Source: Microstegium vimineum
Taxonomy: Eukaryota > Streptophyta > Magnoliopsida > Poales > Poaceae
NCBI GenBank assembly: GCA_022036555.1
Contig: CM039120.1
Coordinates: forward strand, 13,725,951-13,789,950
DNA: 64,000 nt
Direction of reading: 5' to 3'
Part shown: in pieces, positions 1 to 10,705 of the stretch
Position numbering within the stretch: the stretch's first letter is position 1
Layout: each line of letters starts with the position of its first letter
Notes under the pieces: generated by a model
The model's input: the letters and a program-made list of their open reading frames with translations, nothing else
The model's database searches: none
What the model was told of the DNA's origin: nothing
Translations under genes and position numbers: made by a program

Positions 1-122
1 TCCTCATCAGGATCAGCTCCATCTCCACTAGCCACAGCATTCCTTTCCCCACGGCAGCAGCAGATCAGTCGGGGAGTCCATTGCCGGTCTCCTCTGGGTC
101 TTCAAACTCCTACCATTCTTAG

Positions 123-717
123 CCCTGGGACTTAGGTTCAGGGTCGGATGCGGATGTCCCCTACACCCATGCGGAGGCGGCCAACTTCAGGTGTGAGAGG
201 GATGAAACCCGAGGAGAACTAGAGAAGATCTCCAAGCAGTATGGTGTCGATCAACTCGAGTGGGAGGACCAGCGGAAGCAGCTTTGCGACGTCATCACGA
301 GTTAGCCAAAAGCAATCCTGTTTCACCTTCTCTTTTAATCCTATCTACTCATCCAATTTGCATCTTTGTTCAGCGCTCTCTGCAGAGAATGAGCGCCTGA
401 AGGCTGCGACGAACAGGATCGCCGACAAGGTCAATGCCCAAAGAGAAACCGCCGAGGCGCGCCTTGATAATGCAGATGGCCGCATCAATCAAGTCGCCAT
501 CCATGGCGTGCACCACGGCGTAGCTCTGGGGCTATCGGCAATGACTACCCAGCGCGGTGAGGACTTCTCCGTCCAGCCAACCGGCTTCCATGGTCAAGTG
601 CCTCCAGAAAATGTCGAAAACATCGACGATCTTCTGGAGAGTTATGAAGATCATGCGACCGCCCTTGATGCAGCCACACATGCCCAGTCGGTTATCAATA
701 GGCTGTTTGATGCGTAG
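123..717 (+). CDS. Antisense ORF of the Tat element, two exons, coiled-coil-like product
   Basis: An open frame runs 123-300 and continues at 374-717 if a 73-bp intron (301 GTTAGC ... TTGTTCAG 373) is removed. Without splicing the first frame hits TAG at once. The joined frame is 174 codons and ends at TAG 715-717. The product is rich in Glu, Lys, Arg and Asn, and the joined region reads like a coiled coil; the C-terminus is acidic. A stop at 120-122 lies inside TTCTTAG, which could be a further splice acceptor, so more exons may lie left of the window. It runs opposite to pol, as the extra ORF of Grande-type elements does. Function is not known. No start codon is chosen because the 5' end is probably missing. 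Confidence 0.6.
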
Positions 718-995
718 TTTGTATTTAGGAATCTTATGTAAAGAACTTCTTCTGTGAAATATTCAAGATCTCTACTGATTTTTCCTTTTTCTGAAGTGCT
801 CCTGAGAACAATCAATCTGGAAATGCTTGTGTGATGTTTTTATTTTTTGCTCTAAAGGCGACACATGCCATGTAGGCTTTTCTCTAAAGGCAACACAGGT
901 CATGTCGGCTATTCTCTGAGTTTTTCAGAGTATTTTTTCGGCTAAAGACGATATCTCCATATCGGCTATCTGTGTATTAGATCCTTTAAGTCCGT
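718..995. repeat. Spacer with three degenerate ~35-70 bp repeats
   Basis: This lies between the antisense ORF and the end of integrase. A motif reading CTAAAGRCRAYA followed by CATRTMGGCT occurs three times (about 850-885, 888-925 and 942-968). No coding frame was seen. Such short repeats are common in the 3' non-coding part of Tat elements. Confidence 0.5.
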
Positions 996-2172
996 TTATA
1001 CACCAACCTCAACACTAGGATGAAATCTCTTAAGAAACCTTCCATTGATAGCTCTAGCAAATTCCTCTCCCAATAGAGTTTTTAAGATATATGCATTGTC
1101 AGGCGCGCACCTTACCACTCGAAAAGGTCCTTCCCAATTTGGGAACCATTTGCCGAACGCTCTGTCCTTGGTCCCGATTGGCAATACAGTTTTCCAAACC
1201 AAATCTCCCTCTACGAATTGTTTTTCTTTAACCTTCTTGTTATAATACCTGGCAACACGCGCTTTATTTTTCTCAATATTTTCTAATGCTTTGAGACGAA
1301 CTAAATGCAAATCTTCTAATTCGTCCATCATCAAACTCTTGTAATCTTCTTTCCTCAAATCGTTCTACAATGTAACCCGTCTTGATCCTGATTGTAATTC
1401 CCATGGTAACACAGCATGATGCCCATAAACCAGCTCATAGGGATACGCTTGAGTAGATCCATGGCAAGCCATTCGGTAAGCCCACAAAGCCTCATTAAGA
1501 ACCGAATGCCATTTCTTCGGCTTTTCATCAATCTTCTTCTGAATAATTTTGATCATGATCTTGTTTGATGCTTCAGCTTGGCCATTGGCTTGTGCATAAT
1601 AAGGAGAAGAATTATACAATTTGATCCCCATCTCCTCGGCGAAATCACAAAACTCGGATGAAGTGAACTGAGTCCCTTGATCTGTTGTTATAGTCTGAGG
1701 AATCCTGAATCTGTGAATTATATGCTCTTTAACAAAACTGACCTTGTTTTCTGATGTAACCTTTTTCAGGGGAATAGCTTCAACCCACTTTGTAAAATAA
1801 TCTGTAGCCAACAGCACAAACTTATGTCCTTTGCTAGAAGGAGGATGAATTTGACCGATCAGATCTATTCCTCATCATCTGAACGGCCAAGGCTTGACAA
1901 TTGGGTTTAAGGCCGACGTTGGAGCTCTCTAAAATGTTACCAAATATCTTACAGTCTTGACATCCCTTGTAATATTCAAAACAATCCTCAAGCATGGTTG
2001 GCCAAAAATAACCAGTCCTCCTTATTATCCATTTCATTCGGTAAGCCGACTGATGTGCACCACATACTCCTTCATGCACTTCATACATCAGCTTTCTGGA
2101 CTCCTCTTGACTCAAACATTTGAGGAGCGCTCCATCTATGGACTTGTAGTACAACTGATTATCAAGGAGCAC
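996..2172 (-). pseudogene. Integrase of the Tat element (zinc-binding, catalytic core, GPY/F end), broken
   Basis: Reading right to left, 1834-2172 gives the HHCC zinc-binding region (VHEG, AHQS, then CQDC). After a frameshift near 1870, 1365-1817 gives the DDE core with D in ATDYFTKW, D in TTDQGTQF and E in NGQAEAS. A stop at 1365-1367 separates it from 996-1358, the C-terminal part with NWEGPFRV, which is the GPY/F module. No chromodomain follows, as expected for Tat rather than Tekay or CRM elements. Integrase would insert the cDNA into chromosomes, but the frame breaks make this copy inactive. Confidence 0.85.
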
Positions 2173-2250
2173 GAACTTAAGGGCTTTGTACCTGAGCTTT
2201 CGGGAAACCCTCTGCGATGGAATTTTTAAATAATTGGCTATTTCGTTTCT

Positions 2251-2970
2251 CTAGTCATCAATTACCCGATCTTCATCCAAAGCATGAATTTCCTGATCCT
2301 CTCGGTACCCCGAAGCACTTTGAGCCAGTCTGTTTGCTTCTTCATTCTGCCCCCTAGGGATATGATGCAAGGTGGCTACCTGGAAACTCTTTAGAAGCTC
2401 TCGACACTCTTCATAATATCCCTTTAACATATCACTCTTGCATTCATATTGGCCGATCAGTTGGTTGATTACCAGCTCAGAATCCCCAAAAACCTCAACA
2501 GCAACAACCTTTATTTCGACAAGCAGCCGAAGCCCTCTAAGCAATGCCTCATATTCTGCTTGATTATTAGTAACCAAGAATCCAATAGGGATGACATACT
2601 CAAAGGTCGAACCTCTAGGAGAAATCAAGAGAACACCGACTCCACCACCCTTGCTACAAGATGAACCATCAAAAAACAATGTCCATGGTGCAATGGTCAC
2701 CGTCTTAGCAGATGGATCATGGTGTTGGGTAACAAAATCAGCAATAACCTGACCCTTTACTGCTTTTGCCGATTCATACCTCAAATCAAATTCTGACAGA
2801 GCTAAAATCCATTTGCCAATTCTTCCATTTAAAATTGGCATCAATAACATGTGTTTTATCACATCGAACTCAGAAACTACTACACATTCAGCATTTAATA
2901 GATAATGTCGAAGCTTAGTACATGAATAAAACACACATAAGCAAAGCTTTTCTATAGCCGAATACCTCAT
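2251..2970 (-). pseudogene. Second (plant/archaeal-type) RNase H domain of the Tat element
   Basis: This 239-codon open stretch begins in the tail of the RT-linked RNase H (FDLRYESAKAVKGQVIADF) and then carries a whole extra RNase H fold. Acidic residues are visible in LFFDGSS, AEYEALL and FGDSEL. The fourth position, normally Asp in the A-D-x-L-A end motif, reads EEANRLA here, so Asp is replaced by Asn (one G-to-A change). The domain would help degrade RNA in the hybrid during reverse transcription. Its position before integrase is the hallmark of the Tat lineage. Confidence 0.8.
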
Positions 2971-2988
2971 CTCTGGATCTAGTAGTTT

Positions 2989-3360
2989 TCAGCTAAGGTA
3001 AGCTATTACTCTTTCTTTTCCTTCGAACTCTTGCATGAGGGCCGACCCTATCGTCAGGTTGTCGGCCGTCACGTACAACTTAAAAGGCTTATCAAGCTGC
3101 GGAGGTACCAATACAAGTGGCGCTTTCATGTACTCTTTGATCTCATCAAAAGCCTTTTGTGGCACATCACCCCACACAAACACTTGATCCTTTTTAAGCT
3201 TCAACAATGGAGAGAAGGGCAACACTCTTTCTGACAAGTTAGATATGAATCTTCTCACAAAATTAATCTTGCCCAGCAATGATTGCAACTCTGTGAGATT
3301 GGTTGGAGGTACCACCTTGTCCATTGCTTCCATGCTCTTCTTGCCGACTTCGATCCCTCC
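2989..3360 (-). pseudogene. C-terminal reverse transcriptase and start of RNase H, Tat element
   Basis: Only the thumb/connection region is left (GIEVGKKSMEAMDK, then LLGKINFVRRFI, then KLYVTAD). The polymerase core with the YxDD motif is absent. The frame runs into the gag fragment at about 3361-3365, with a stop (TAA) at the join. The gag reading stops after NSSVDLNMH and the next residues are already the GGIEV motif of late RT, so gag downstream parts, protease and RT fingers/palm have been removed together. Confidence 0.8.
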
Positions 3361-4014
3361 TTAGTGCATGTTGAGATCAACACTGGAATTGGGAGGTCCA
3401 CGTGCATGCCCTTCAAAAGACAGCCCTGTTGGGTTCTCGTACCCCAGATTTGGGAGAGCATTGATGGCGCTGTAATCAGCAAACTCCTGATATCCGCTCC
3501 CATACATATTTTTCTGCAGTCTGTTCGCTACTGGAGACACCTTGGAACTGAAATGTGGGACTTCTCCTGTCGTGCCGAACGTGAGCTGGCCGTAGGTTGG
3601 TTGCTGATGAGGAAGCAATCCGCCTTGGTTGATGCCAGGTGCTCCACCATCCTCGACCTCCTTTTCCTGGCGCTTTGGTATATTGAACAATGTCGGTCCT
3701 TGCATAGGACCAACAAATTCCTCAAAGTACTTGTCAACTACCGGACCGAATGTGTTAACCATGATTGGGCGAAAGGTATTCAGGAAAGCGGTGTGATGGT
3801 TCCTTATAGTATCGCTTACAACCTTGTGAACCACTTCAACCACTTTCTGTGCGTCCTCTGCCTCAGTGTAGTCAGGCTGATGCGGGAGGAGAGTCCTCGG
3901 GAGGTACTGCTTCTGAAAAACCTTGCTGCTTTTGTTCCTTGAGAAAGACAGCAAGCACTTGTCCTGAAACTCATCACATGCCTTCTGAACCGCATCCCTC
4001 ATCTCCTCAGGCAA
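3361..4014 (-). pseudogene. Gag N-terminal fragment of the Tat element
   Basis: This 217-codon frame lies directly downstream of the LTR and primer-binding region. It is rich in Gln, Pro and Gly and has a helical N-terminal third (EEMRDAVQKACDEFQDK). Tat elements place gag here, and its product would form the virus-like particle. No zinc knuckle is present because the sequence is cut where the deletion joins it to RT. The true start may be further upstream (toward 4070), since the frame around 4015-4070 also reads sensibly. Assignment as gag rests mainly on position. Confidence 0.6.
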
Positions 4015-4075
4015 TTCATCAATTGTTACATTCAGAATCTCCGCATTGTCGATTTCAGGAATCTTGAGATGTGGG

Positions 4076-4094
4076 GTCCCACCGAGCGTGCCAA
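4076..4094 (-). promoter_or_regulatory. Probable primer-binding region of the Tat element
   Basis: A few bases inside the LTR end, the minus strand reads TTGGCACGCTCGGTGGGAC. Similar sequence stands directly after the 5' LTR of several grass Tat elements and acts as the tRNA primer site. I do not assign the tRNA. Confidence 0.5.
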
Positions 4095-4100
4095 AAAGTG

Positions 4101-5488
4101 TGTTGACACAAAAAGTGACGTACTATGTCTCACACACAGCAAGCCGGAAAGCGTGACTTCAAACGGATGCCCGGGTGCTTCGAGAACCGAAAACATGCCA
4201 GTCAGTTTAACCTGAAACTAACATGGGATGAAAGTCATTAGATACAAACTGGAACATGCCGGATAATACCAGACAGTTCTATATGTACGGCCCGGAAGCC
4301 ACTTACAATGACATACAATTTTAAAAGTTGTCTGCCAACAGGTTTTATGGACATTCGGCTAAGACAGACACAAAACACGTGAGCCACCGATTGCCGAACG
4401 CGCATGCATGGGAAAAGGACGTACGAACGACTCATAGTTGAATATAAGTTAAAGCATAACCAATCTCGGTAGTCAACCGAATTGGGGTCCATGATGAAGG
4501 AAACACGTAAACAAACATGATCAAACTAATCTAAAGCCTGCATCTGCCGCACGATACCTAGCGTCATCAAAGCTTAAACATGGATAGCATGCATGAACCC
4601 GCAACATGTAACAATCTAGATTCAAACTAATTTGGCTATTATAGATGTAAGATCTACTTATAGGAACAACGCGAAAGTAACAACTCATTGTAACATGAAT
4701 AGATCTATATAAGTTAACAAGAGTCGAACCGTATTAATCTAGATTGGGCAAAGGAGTGTTTGCAAATATGTAAAGATTATCTAAAACATGCAACACGATA
4801 ACTTAATGAATCCAATAGATCTTGCCAAATCTACAAGAGCTGGTAACTATCTTGCTTATGTTAAGCATATCGAGCAAACACCCGCCGCACGATATTTACT
4901 TGTAAACAAAACATAAGTAAAGACTTCTTGATCATCAATCAAGGATCCGCCGCATGATCATTGACAATAAACAAAACTACTTGCATCAACATCTAAATCC
5001 ACCGCATGATACTAGACATGATAACAAGGTTGCCAAGACTTACTGAGGTCGACAGATCGATGCTTCCTCTCAAAGAAATCGACGACACGACAAAAGGACT
5101 CAAAGTTGGCACGGGGCCGGTTGTATTGATTTGGTTATGAACACCTTTTACAATAGCTAAGGGCTTATATTTATACCCTGGCTATAACATGAGTCCTAAG
5201 AGGACACAGTTACAAAATATTAAAGGAAGAAATACAATATTTTGACTTCGGTTTCCTTTGGAGTCCTCATTGCCTTAATTATCGCAACTATCGTTACCAA
5301 TTCGGCTCTCTCTTGCCGCCTTTGTCGCCCCGGTGGAAACCGCCCTTCTGATTAACCGATTGCGATCGACTGCCGAATTTGGGAATTAACCGACCGCATG
5401 GACTTTGCCAAATGCTTCTGGGCATCTACCTCCGTTGACTCATCGTGCACTGGCCCACTTGTCATTGTGCAAAAATCCGGTGTTAACA
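4101..5488 (-). repeat. 5' LTR of the Tat element (1388 bp)
   Basis: The plus strand starts TGTTGACACA and ends CCGGTGTTAACA, so both ends show the imperfect inverted pair TGTTRACAC and the TG...CA rule. Read on the minus strand it begins TGTTAACACCGGATTTTTGC. It carries repeated motifs such as CCGCATGAT or CCGCACGAT around 4550-5010. The plus-strand segment at 5100-5170 (TAGCTAAGGGCTTATATTTATACC) contains TATA-like sequence that would serve as promoter or polyadenylation region. The partner LTR is outside the window, so the age cannot be judged. Confidence 0.8.
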
Positions 5489-5716
5489 CATAGGGCTCTG
5501 TCGTTTATTCCCCTGTTTTTTATATCTAAATGGTGGTCTTTGCCCCTGTTTTCTATCATTCTCTCCTAACGGTGTAAGTTTTTGCATGAAAAGATAAATA
5601 TGCCCATGTGACTTTGCCTCTAGGTTCTGGGGCTATTTGCGATTTTTGTCATGTTTTGGAAGAAGACATTTATATTGTATTTTGATAAAGTTGATTAGAT
5701 TTGGATAAATATATTT
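5489..5716. other. 228-bp spacer between two retrotransposons
   Basis: Low-complexity, T-rich sequence left of the Sirevirus C LTR. No ORF or clear repeat was seen. It is probably a piece of an older insertion site. Confidence 0.4.
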
Positions 5717-7308
5717 TGAAAGGATCAAGATGCCCAAGAGGGGGGGGGGGTGAATTGGGCTCTTTTAAATTTCTAAGCAATAATTAAAACCTATCAAGAG
5801 CCAATTAACCCCCTATTGCTTTCCCAAGTGTGTCCTAGCTAAACAAGCAACGCAAGGCAATGAAAGCGGTAAAACCCTATGCAATTCTACTCAAGCAACA
5901 AGAATATAATGCAGAATGTAATGCTTAAGAGTAATTGCAATAAGTAAGGAGTAGGGGCAAAGGAAATTGACACGACGACGTTTTGCCGAGGTATTAAGGA
6001 GTCGACACTCCCCCCTAGTCCTCGTTGGAGCACCCGCGCAAGGGTATCGCTCCCCCTTAGTCCGCGCAAGGACTAAGTGTTCTCTATAGGCTGATTCTTC
6101 GCTACTCCGGCTCGGTGAATCGCCCACAACCGATCACAATGAAGCTTGGGTCATCCACAATGAACTCCACCGGATGATCACCAAGCAAACCTCCACGAAG
6201 CCGTCTAGGTGATGTCAATCACCAAGAGTAACAAGCACTAACTCTCACTTGACCAAGGCTAGTCTAGTGATTTAATGGATGCACACTTGCTAACTCTAAG
6301 CAACTAGTGAGAATCAACACATGGAATTGCAATTCACACTCTCACTAGGGCTCTTGCACAACTTGCTCTCTCACAAGTGTTTCTCAACAATTGGAATGGG
6401 CAAGAGAGCCTCCATGGGGCTGATGGGGAAGTATAAATACTCCCCAAGCAAGCCCCTAGCCGTTAGAGGCAAAAACCAACTTTCTGTGTCACTCCGGACG
6501 CAAGATAGGAGGGGGATCCGGACCATCAAGCATGCGTCCGGACCCCCTCACTACTCTGTTCTCAGCACTGGAACCCTGATGGTCCGGACGCACTTCTCAG
6601 TCTGGACGCAAGCATCCGGACAGCGTCCAGATCTATTTCTACTTTCTGGAACTCTCGGTGTTGGGTCCGGACCCTACTTGGTGTCCGGACTCAGCACATC
6701 GGACAATGCCCGGTTCATTTTCCACTCTCTGGAGCTCTCTGGATTGGGTCCGAACTCTATATCGTGTCCGGACCCAGCACTGTTCATAGCGTCCGGATTG
6801 CCTGCACCGAGCAGAGCAAACCCTAGGGTCCGGATGCACAGCTGATGGTCTGGACCCTAGGTTCCACTTGCGTCCGGACTCCTTTTTTAGGTCAGATCAA
6901 CTCACTTCCTTCATGGAAGTTTCTCCACTTGGTCTAAGGACTACTTCTAAAGCTTCCTAGTGTTAGTTTGACAAGTGTGCACCACACCTAACCACTAAGC
7001 CTCTCCTAGGTCAAGCTACTAGATAGAACCCCTCTTAATAGTACGACCAAAGGAAAAATAAAGGTGATAAACTACTCTAAGTGTCTCTCAACTCCAATGA
7101 CACTTATACCTAGTCTAATCTTCAACCTTGTCGCCAATCCTTTGAAAACCGAAACGATTCCAAAAAGGGGCACATATACCATGATAGTCCAAAGCAACCA
7201 TCCATTACCATGACCTAACTTTCTTATTGCCTCTGCAAAACACACGTTAGTCATAGTAATCTTGCATTGTCGTTAATCACCGAAACTCTAGGGGCCTAGA
7301 TGCTTTCA
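5717..7308 (-). repeat. 3' LTR of Sirevirus C (1592 bp)
   Basis: The ends are TGAAAGGATC (plus strand, left) and GATGCTTTCA (right), a 10-bp inverted pair with one mismatch. The right end abuts the polypurine tract. Inside are a poly-G run (5740-5750) and about fifteen TCCGGAC motifs with one-base variants between 6490 and 6890, a GC-rich array like those in other Sirevirus LTRs of this window. The left flank TATTT (5712-5716) would be the target duplicate, but its partner beyond the lost 5' LTR is absent. Confidence 0.85.
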
Positions 7309-7322
7309 ATCCCCCCCTTTTT
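7309..7322 (-). promoter_or_regulatory. Polypurine tract of Sirevirus C
   Basis: The minus strand reads CCAAAAAGGGGGGGAT directly before the LTR start TGAAAGCATC. This purine run primes plus-strand DNA synthesis in LTR retrotransposons and fixes the LTR boundary at 7308. Confidence 0.8.
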
Positions 7323-7753
7323 GGTGATTGACGACAATACGACATAGAGTATGAAAAGAGAGTTTTATTTTAGGTTTTCAAGTGACTTGTCTTATCTAAG
7401 CATGGGTTAGTGAATATGAATGAATAAAACATGCTTAAATAAACCAAGCCACAATATGTACTGATGATATGAATTAAGAGCAAGTACAAGAGATATGCTT
7501 GACCACAGGTATATATCAAAGTAAAGCATGAAAGCATATCAAAGGCCAAAAGCATGAGACATAATATATAAGAGTGAACCACATATGTCAAAAACAAGTG
7601 TATCATCACACAAAAGCAAAAGCATGATAGGGTAAACATGATGCATGAGTACGAGAGAATTAAGCACATCAAAAGAACCAAGTCTCTCTCTCAACTCCCC
7701 CTATCACTAGCATACTCTCACTCTCTCCACCTTTGGTGACAAAGCACCAAAAA
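7323..7753. other. 3' non-coding region of Sirevirus C
   Basis: AT-rich sequence between the env-like stop and the polypurine tract. A 103-codon minus frame here is hydrophobic by composition only and is not supported as a gene. Confidence 0.5.
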
Positions 7754-8729
7754 CTAAGCATCGGGCGCAGGAGGATCAGCCGGGTCACGAGCACGAGGGC
7801 GGAGGTCAAACTGCTCATAGTCTGGGCTGGAGTCATCACCATCACTCTGACCCGCTGAAGCTGGTGGAGGAGAAGTAGCTCTCACAGGAGCAGTGGCCAC
7901 AGAAGTAGAAGTTGCAACATCGGCCACTGACTCTACTGGTGCACCTGTCTGCTGGAGCTCTGGAACCACTGACTCGGTTGGTGCATCAGACGGTTGTGTC
8001 TCTGGAACCACTGACTCTGTCTGTGCCAGTGCCTCTGAAGTAGGAAAGTCTGGAGCTGGAGCAGTCACTGAGGGCTCAACTGTTTGTCCCTGGGGCTCAA
8101 CAGCCACTGGAGTCACATCTGGCTGTACCTCTGGAGGAGCAGTGTCTGTAGCTGGTGGATCCTGAGGGGCTAGCTCCAACGAAGCCACTGAAGAGGGAAA
8201 CGTGCCACCTGTCTGTGGTGCGGGCTCCGGTGGAGAGAGATGGTAGTCGGTAGGACTAGCAAGGCCGGTGAGGGCACTGTAGCTAGTTGAGAGGTCACGA
8301 GATGTACCACCAAGCCCGACAGACGCTGAGTAGGGGGTAAACCCCGTCGTGATATGTGTGAACTGCGTCGTCTGCCCAATCGTGTCAAACCACTAGGTGA
8401 CCTGCCTGACTGGAGACTGGAACGGCCCTGAAGGAGTCACACTCTGCTATCCACCAGAGGACTGTGAAGCTGGAGTGGGAGTCACTGGCCGAGTCAGCAC
8501 TAGAGTAGCTAGCCGGCACACATACGGCGGAGTCGAAACTGCCGGTGCTGTGAAGTACAAGGACGACGGTGTCGGGTGCTGAACGTAGTAAGGCACGCCA
8601 GGCGGAGGTGGCTGCGGTGAAAACCCGGGACGTGGTCCGAACTGAGGCTGAACTGACGGACTCGCAAACTAACCAGGTGGCGCTCCAAGCTGAAACAGCG
8701 GAGGCCTCTGAAGGAACGGAGGAGGTGGA
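7754..8729 (-). pseudogene. Env-like ORF of Sirevirus C, C-terminal part
   Basis: Continues the env-like frame from 23482. Reading right to left it is rich in Pro, Gln, Thr and Ser, with repeats of the form ESVVPE followed by APTESVVPE, and ends at a stop just left of PPAPDA (7754). One frame runs through the whole segment apart from three in-frame TAG stops (near 8668, 8447 and 8392), each of which could come from CAG by a single C-to-T change. Sireviruses carry such an ORF after pol; its role is unproven and envelope function has never been shown. The right edge is the target duplicate GTGGA of LTR A. Confidence 0.7.
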
Positions 8730-8851
8730 TGTGACAGAACCTTTTAAAAAAGGGCCCACTTGCCAGGATTAATAGTCCATCCGACTTAATCCCAAACAAA
8801 TGATCCAATCCTTAATTAGTCCGTCAGGTGTCACCACTTTACAACGGGTCA

Positions 8852-9130
8852 CACTACAAGAAATCTTGTCTTTTATGACAAAACTCCTCATGACGAGGTC
8901 CAATTTTGTCATATAATATATCATAATGTGATGCAATTTAATGTTTCGTCACAAATTGAGGAGAGCCATATTTTTTTATGACGACTTCCTAGATTTGTCA
9001 CATAAAGGGAGGAATTTTCGTCACAAATTGTGTGGCGCCGGGAAACGTTTGTTGGTTTCTTTTTTGTGACGCTTGAGCCTATCTTTTCATGACTATTTAG
9101 CATTGTCACGTTTAGGTACTTGAATAATTG
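8852..9130 (+). repeat. CACTA left terminal and subterminal repeats
   Basis: The terminal inverted repeat is followed by many copies in both directions of a motif close to TTTGTCAC / GTGACGA (for example near 8910, 8947, 8993, 9019, 9064 and 9105). In this superfamily such arrays bind the TNPA-type protein. Confidence 0.7.
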
Positions 9131-10303
9131 ACCTGGACTCTTGCCCATGTCTACTAGGCGCAGAGATGAGCCTCAAAACGAAGAGGGGGCATGGTAGAGG
9201 AGACAAACCGGGCCTAAAAGAGTAAGATTGAGTGACATTTTTTCTTTTTCCATTTTTTCTTTTTAATTTATAAATCCATTTTTTCAAATATGATGATATT
9301 TCATTAATTGACCATAAGAAAACCTAAAAATAGTATTAAAAATGTGTGCACATATATATGAATCGAACATGGCCTCATGGAATGAAATTGAGCATGCAAG
9401 CACTAGCGTGCTCTTATTTTTATCAAAAAAAAAGAAAATAACAAAATAAATGTGGCCATATATAGGTATCAAACTTGCCACCTACATCAACAACATTGGA
9501 AGCGGGTCATTGTACCAAAAAGAAAGAAAACAGGAAAAACAAAAAGTGTGGTATGTATCGAACCTGCAACCTTAAACACCACAAGAAGCTAGCAAACCAC
9601 TGTGGTAGGCATACTCTTCTGCTATTTATTGGATTATTTGATTAACTTAACTATTCCTGATTTTTACAAAAAAAAGAAAACAGCAAAATCTTTGCTTCAA
9701 CTAATGGTCGAACCTGCAACCTTCGACACGACATGGAGCATGCAAACAACTAAGGTAAGCGAACTCTTCAGGTGTTTTTGGATTATTGGGTCCATTTAAC
9801 AGAGCAATTCCTGTTTTTACCAAAAAGAAAGAACAAAGGGCATGAAGTTAGGCCTCGACCGAGATGAAAAGGAAGAGGGGGCACAAGTGGAGATAGGCCG
9901 GCCCGAATATTAGGGCTGAGAGATGTTTTTCTTTTTCATATGTTTTTTCATTTTAATTCAAGAGCTCTAAATTGATCAAAGAATGACAAGCTTGATTTAT
10001 TCTATTTAAACAAAGTCACGAAGAAGTTATTAATGAGATTGGACAAGTTGTAATTTAATTTAAAAGCCAATTCTAATCTAGTAATATTTCACATATAAAT
10101 ATTTATTGTATATTTAAGCAAATTAAATATTAACTTAGCCAAAAGAAAGGACATATGAACACCTACTCGAACTACATGATGCGAGTTTAACATAAGTAAA
10201 TTATAATTTATAGAAACACATCGATGATAGAAATTAACCATATTAGTATATTTATATATAAAACACTGTACAAAACTTTGCCAAATGCTCTCTTGTGTTT
10301 TGG
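9131..10303. other. CACTA interior, AT-rich
   Basis: No gene was found. Near-copies of a phrase close to ATCGAACCTGCAACC occur at about 9555 and 9705, with weaker ones near 9360 and 9468, each followed by A-rich sequence. This points to old internal duplications of about 150 bp. Confidence 0.4.
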
Positions 10304-10705
10304 GGGACAAATCTTTGGGGAGGTCAATGCAGAATTCGAGTGTTTTCAATCTATAATTAGGCATATTTTGTCGCACACAACACGAAGAAAAATATAATAA
10401 TACAAATATTTATCAGAAAAATCAAAGATCTTGTGTGGGACCATATTTTAGATGTAGATGACTGTCAAAAAAATTTCAAGCCTTTTCGATAAAGGCGAAG
10501 TCTACCTGCTTCACAAAGGTATATAGAACCTTTCATCAAACCATGTCTATACAGTTTGGTTCCTAGGGATTGTGAAGTCCATATGCTTTCTAGCGTCGTG
10601 TTGATCTCAAACTTTTTCTCAGGCTTGCAAATGCCTTGCATGAAACAACCACCAAGTTTCATATTTTTCTTAATTGGTTGGTACTTTTTCCAGTTTAATT
10701 GAATT
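10304..10705 (+). repeat. Direct repeat R, left copy
   Basis: About 400 bp, very similar to 12527-12930 (same start GGGRGACAAATCTT and same end region AGTTTARTTGAATTT). The two copies flank a 1.8-kb LTR-like segment. No coding potential was seen; the frames here are shadows. Confidence 0.75.

Larger units (their letters stand above)
1..5488 (-). mobile_element. Ty3/gypsy LTR retrotransposon, Tat lineage, internally deleted, 3' end off window
   Basis: On the minus strand the order is 5' LTR (4101-5488), primer-binding region, gag fragment (3361-4014), end of reverse transcriptase (2989-3360), plant-type RNase H (2251-2970), integrase (996-2172), spacer, and an ORF in the opposite direction (123-717). 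The 3' LTR is not reached. A second RNase H domain between pol RNase H and integrase, together with an antisense ORF near the 3' end, is the known layout of Tat-lineage elements such as Grande and RIRE2. The element is dead: most of gag, the protease and the RT palm are deleted, and frameshifts and stops break the rest. The bases after the LTR, CATAG (5489-5493), are the likely right target-site duplicate. Confidence 0.85.

Noticed and set aside
6321..6845. 174-codon plus-strand frame in the Sirevirus C LTR
   Set aside because: It lies wholly inside the LTR and its length comes from the TCCGGAC array; no motif.
6490..6890. Regular TCCGGAC words that could suggest a CRISPR-like array
   Set aside because: Spacing is irregular, the words are only 7 bp, the DNA is a plant LTR, and the same words occur in other LTRs here.
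7370..7681. 103-codon hydrophobic minus frame that could suggest a membrane protein
   Set aside because: It is AT-rich retroelement 3' non-coding sequence; hydrophobicity follows from T-rich codons.
8385..8808. Overlapping plus and minus frames at the env-like / LTR A boundary
   Set aside because: They cross the insertion point at 8729/8730 and are out of the env-like frame.
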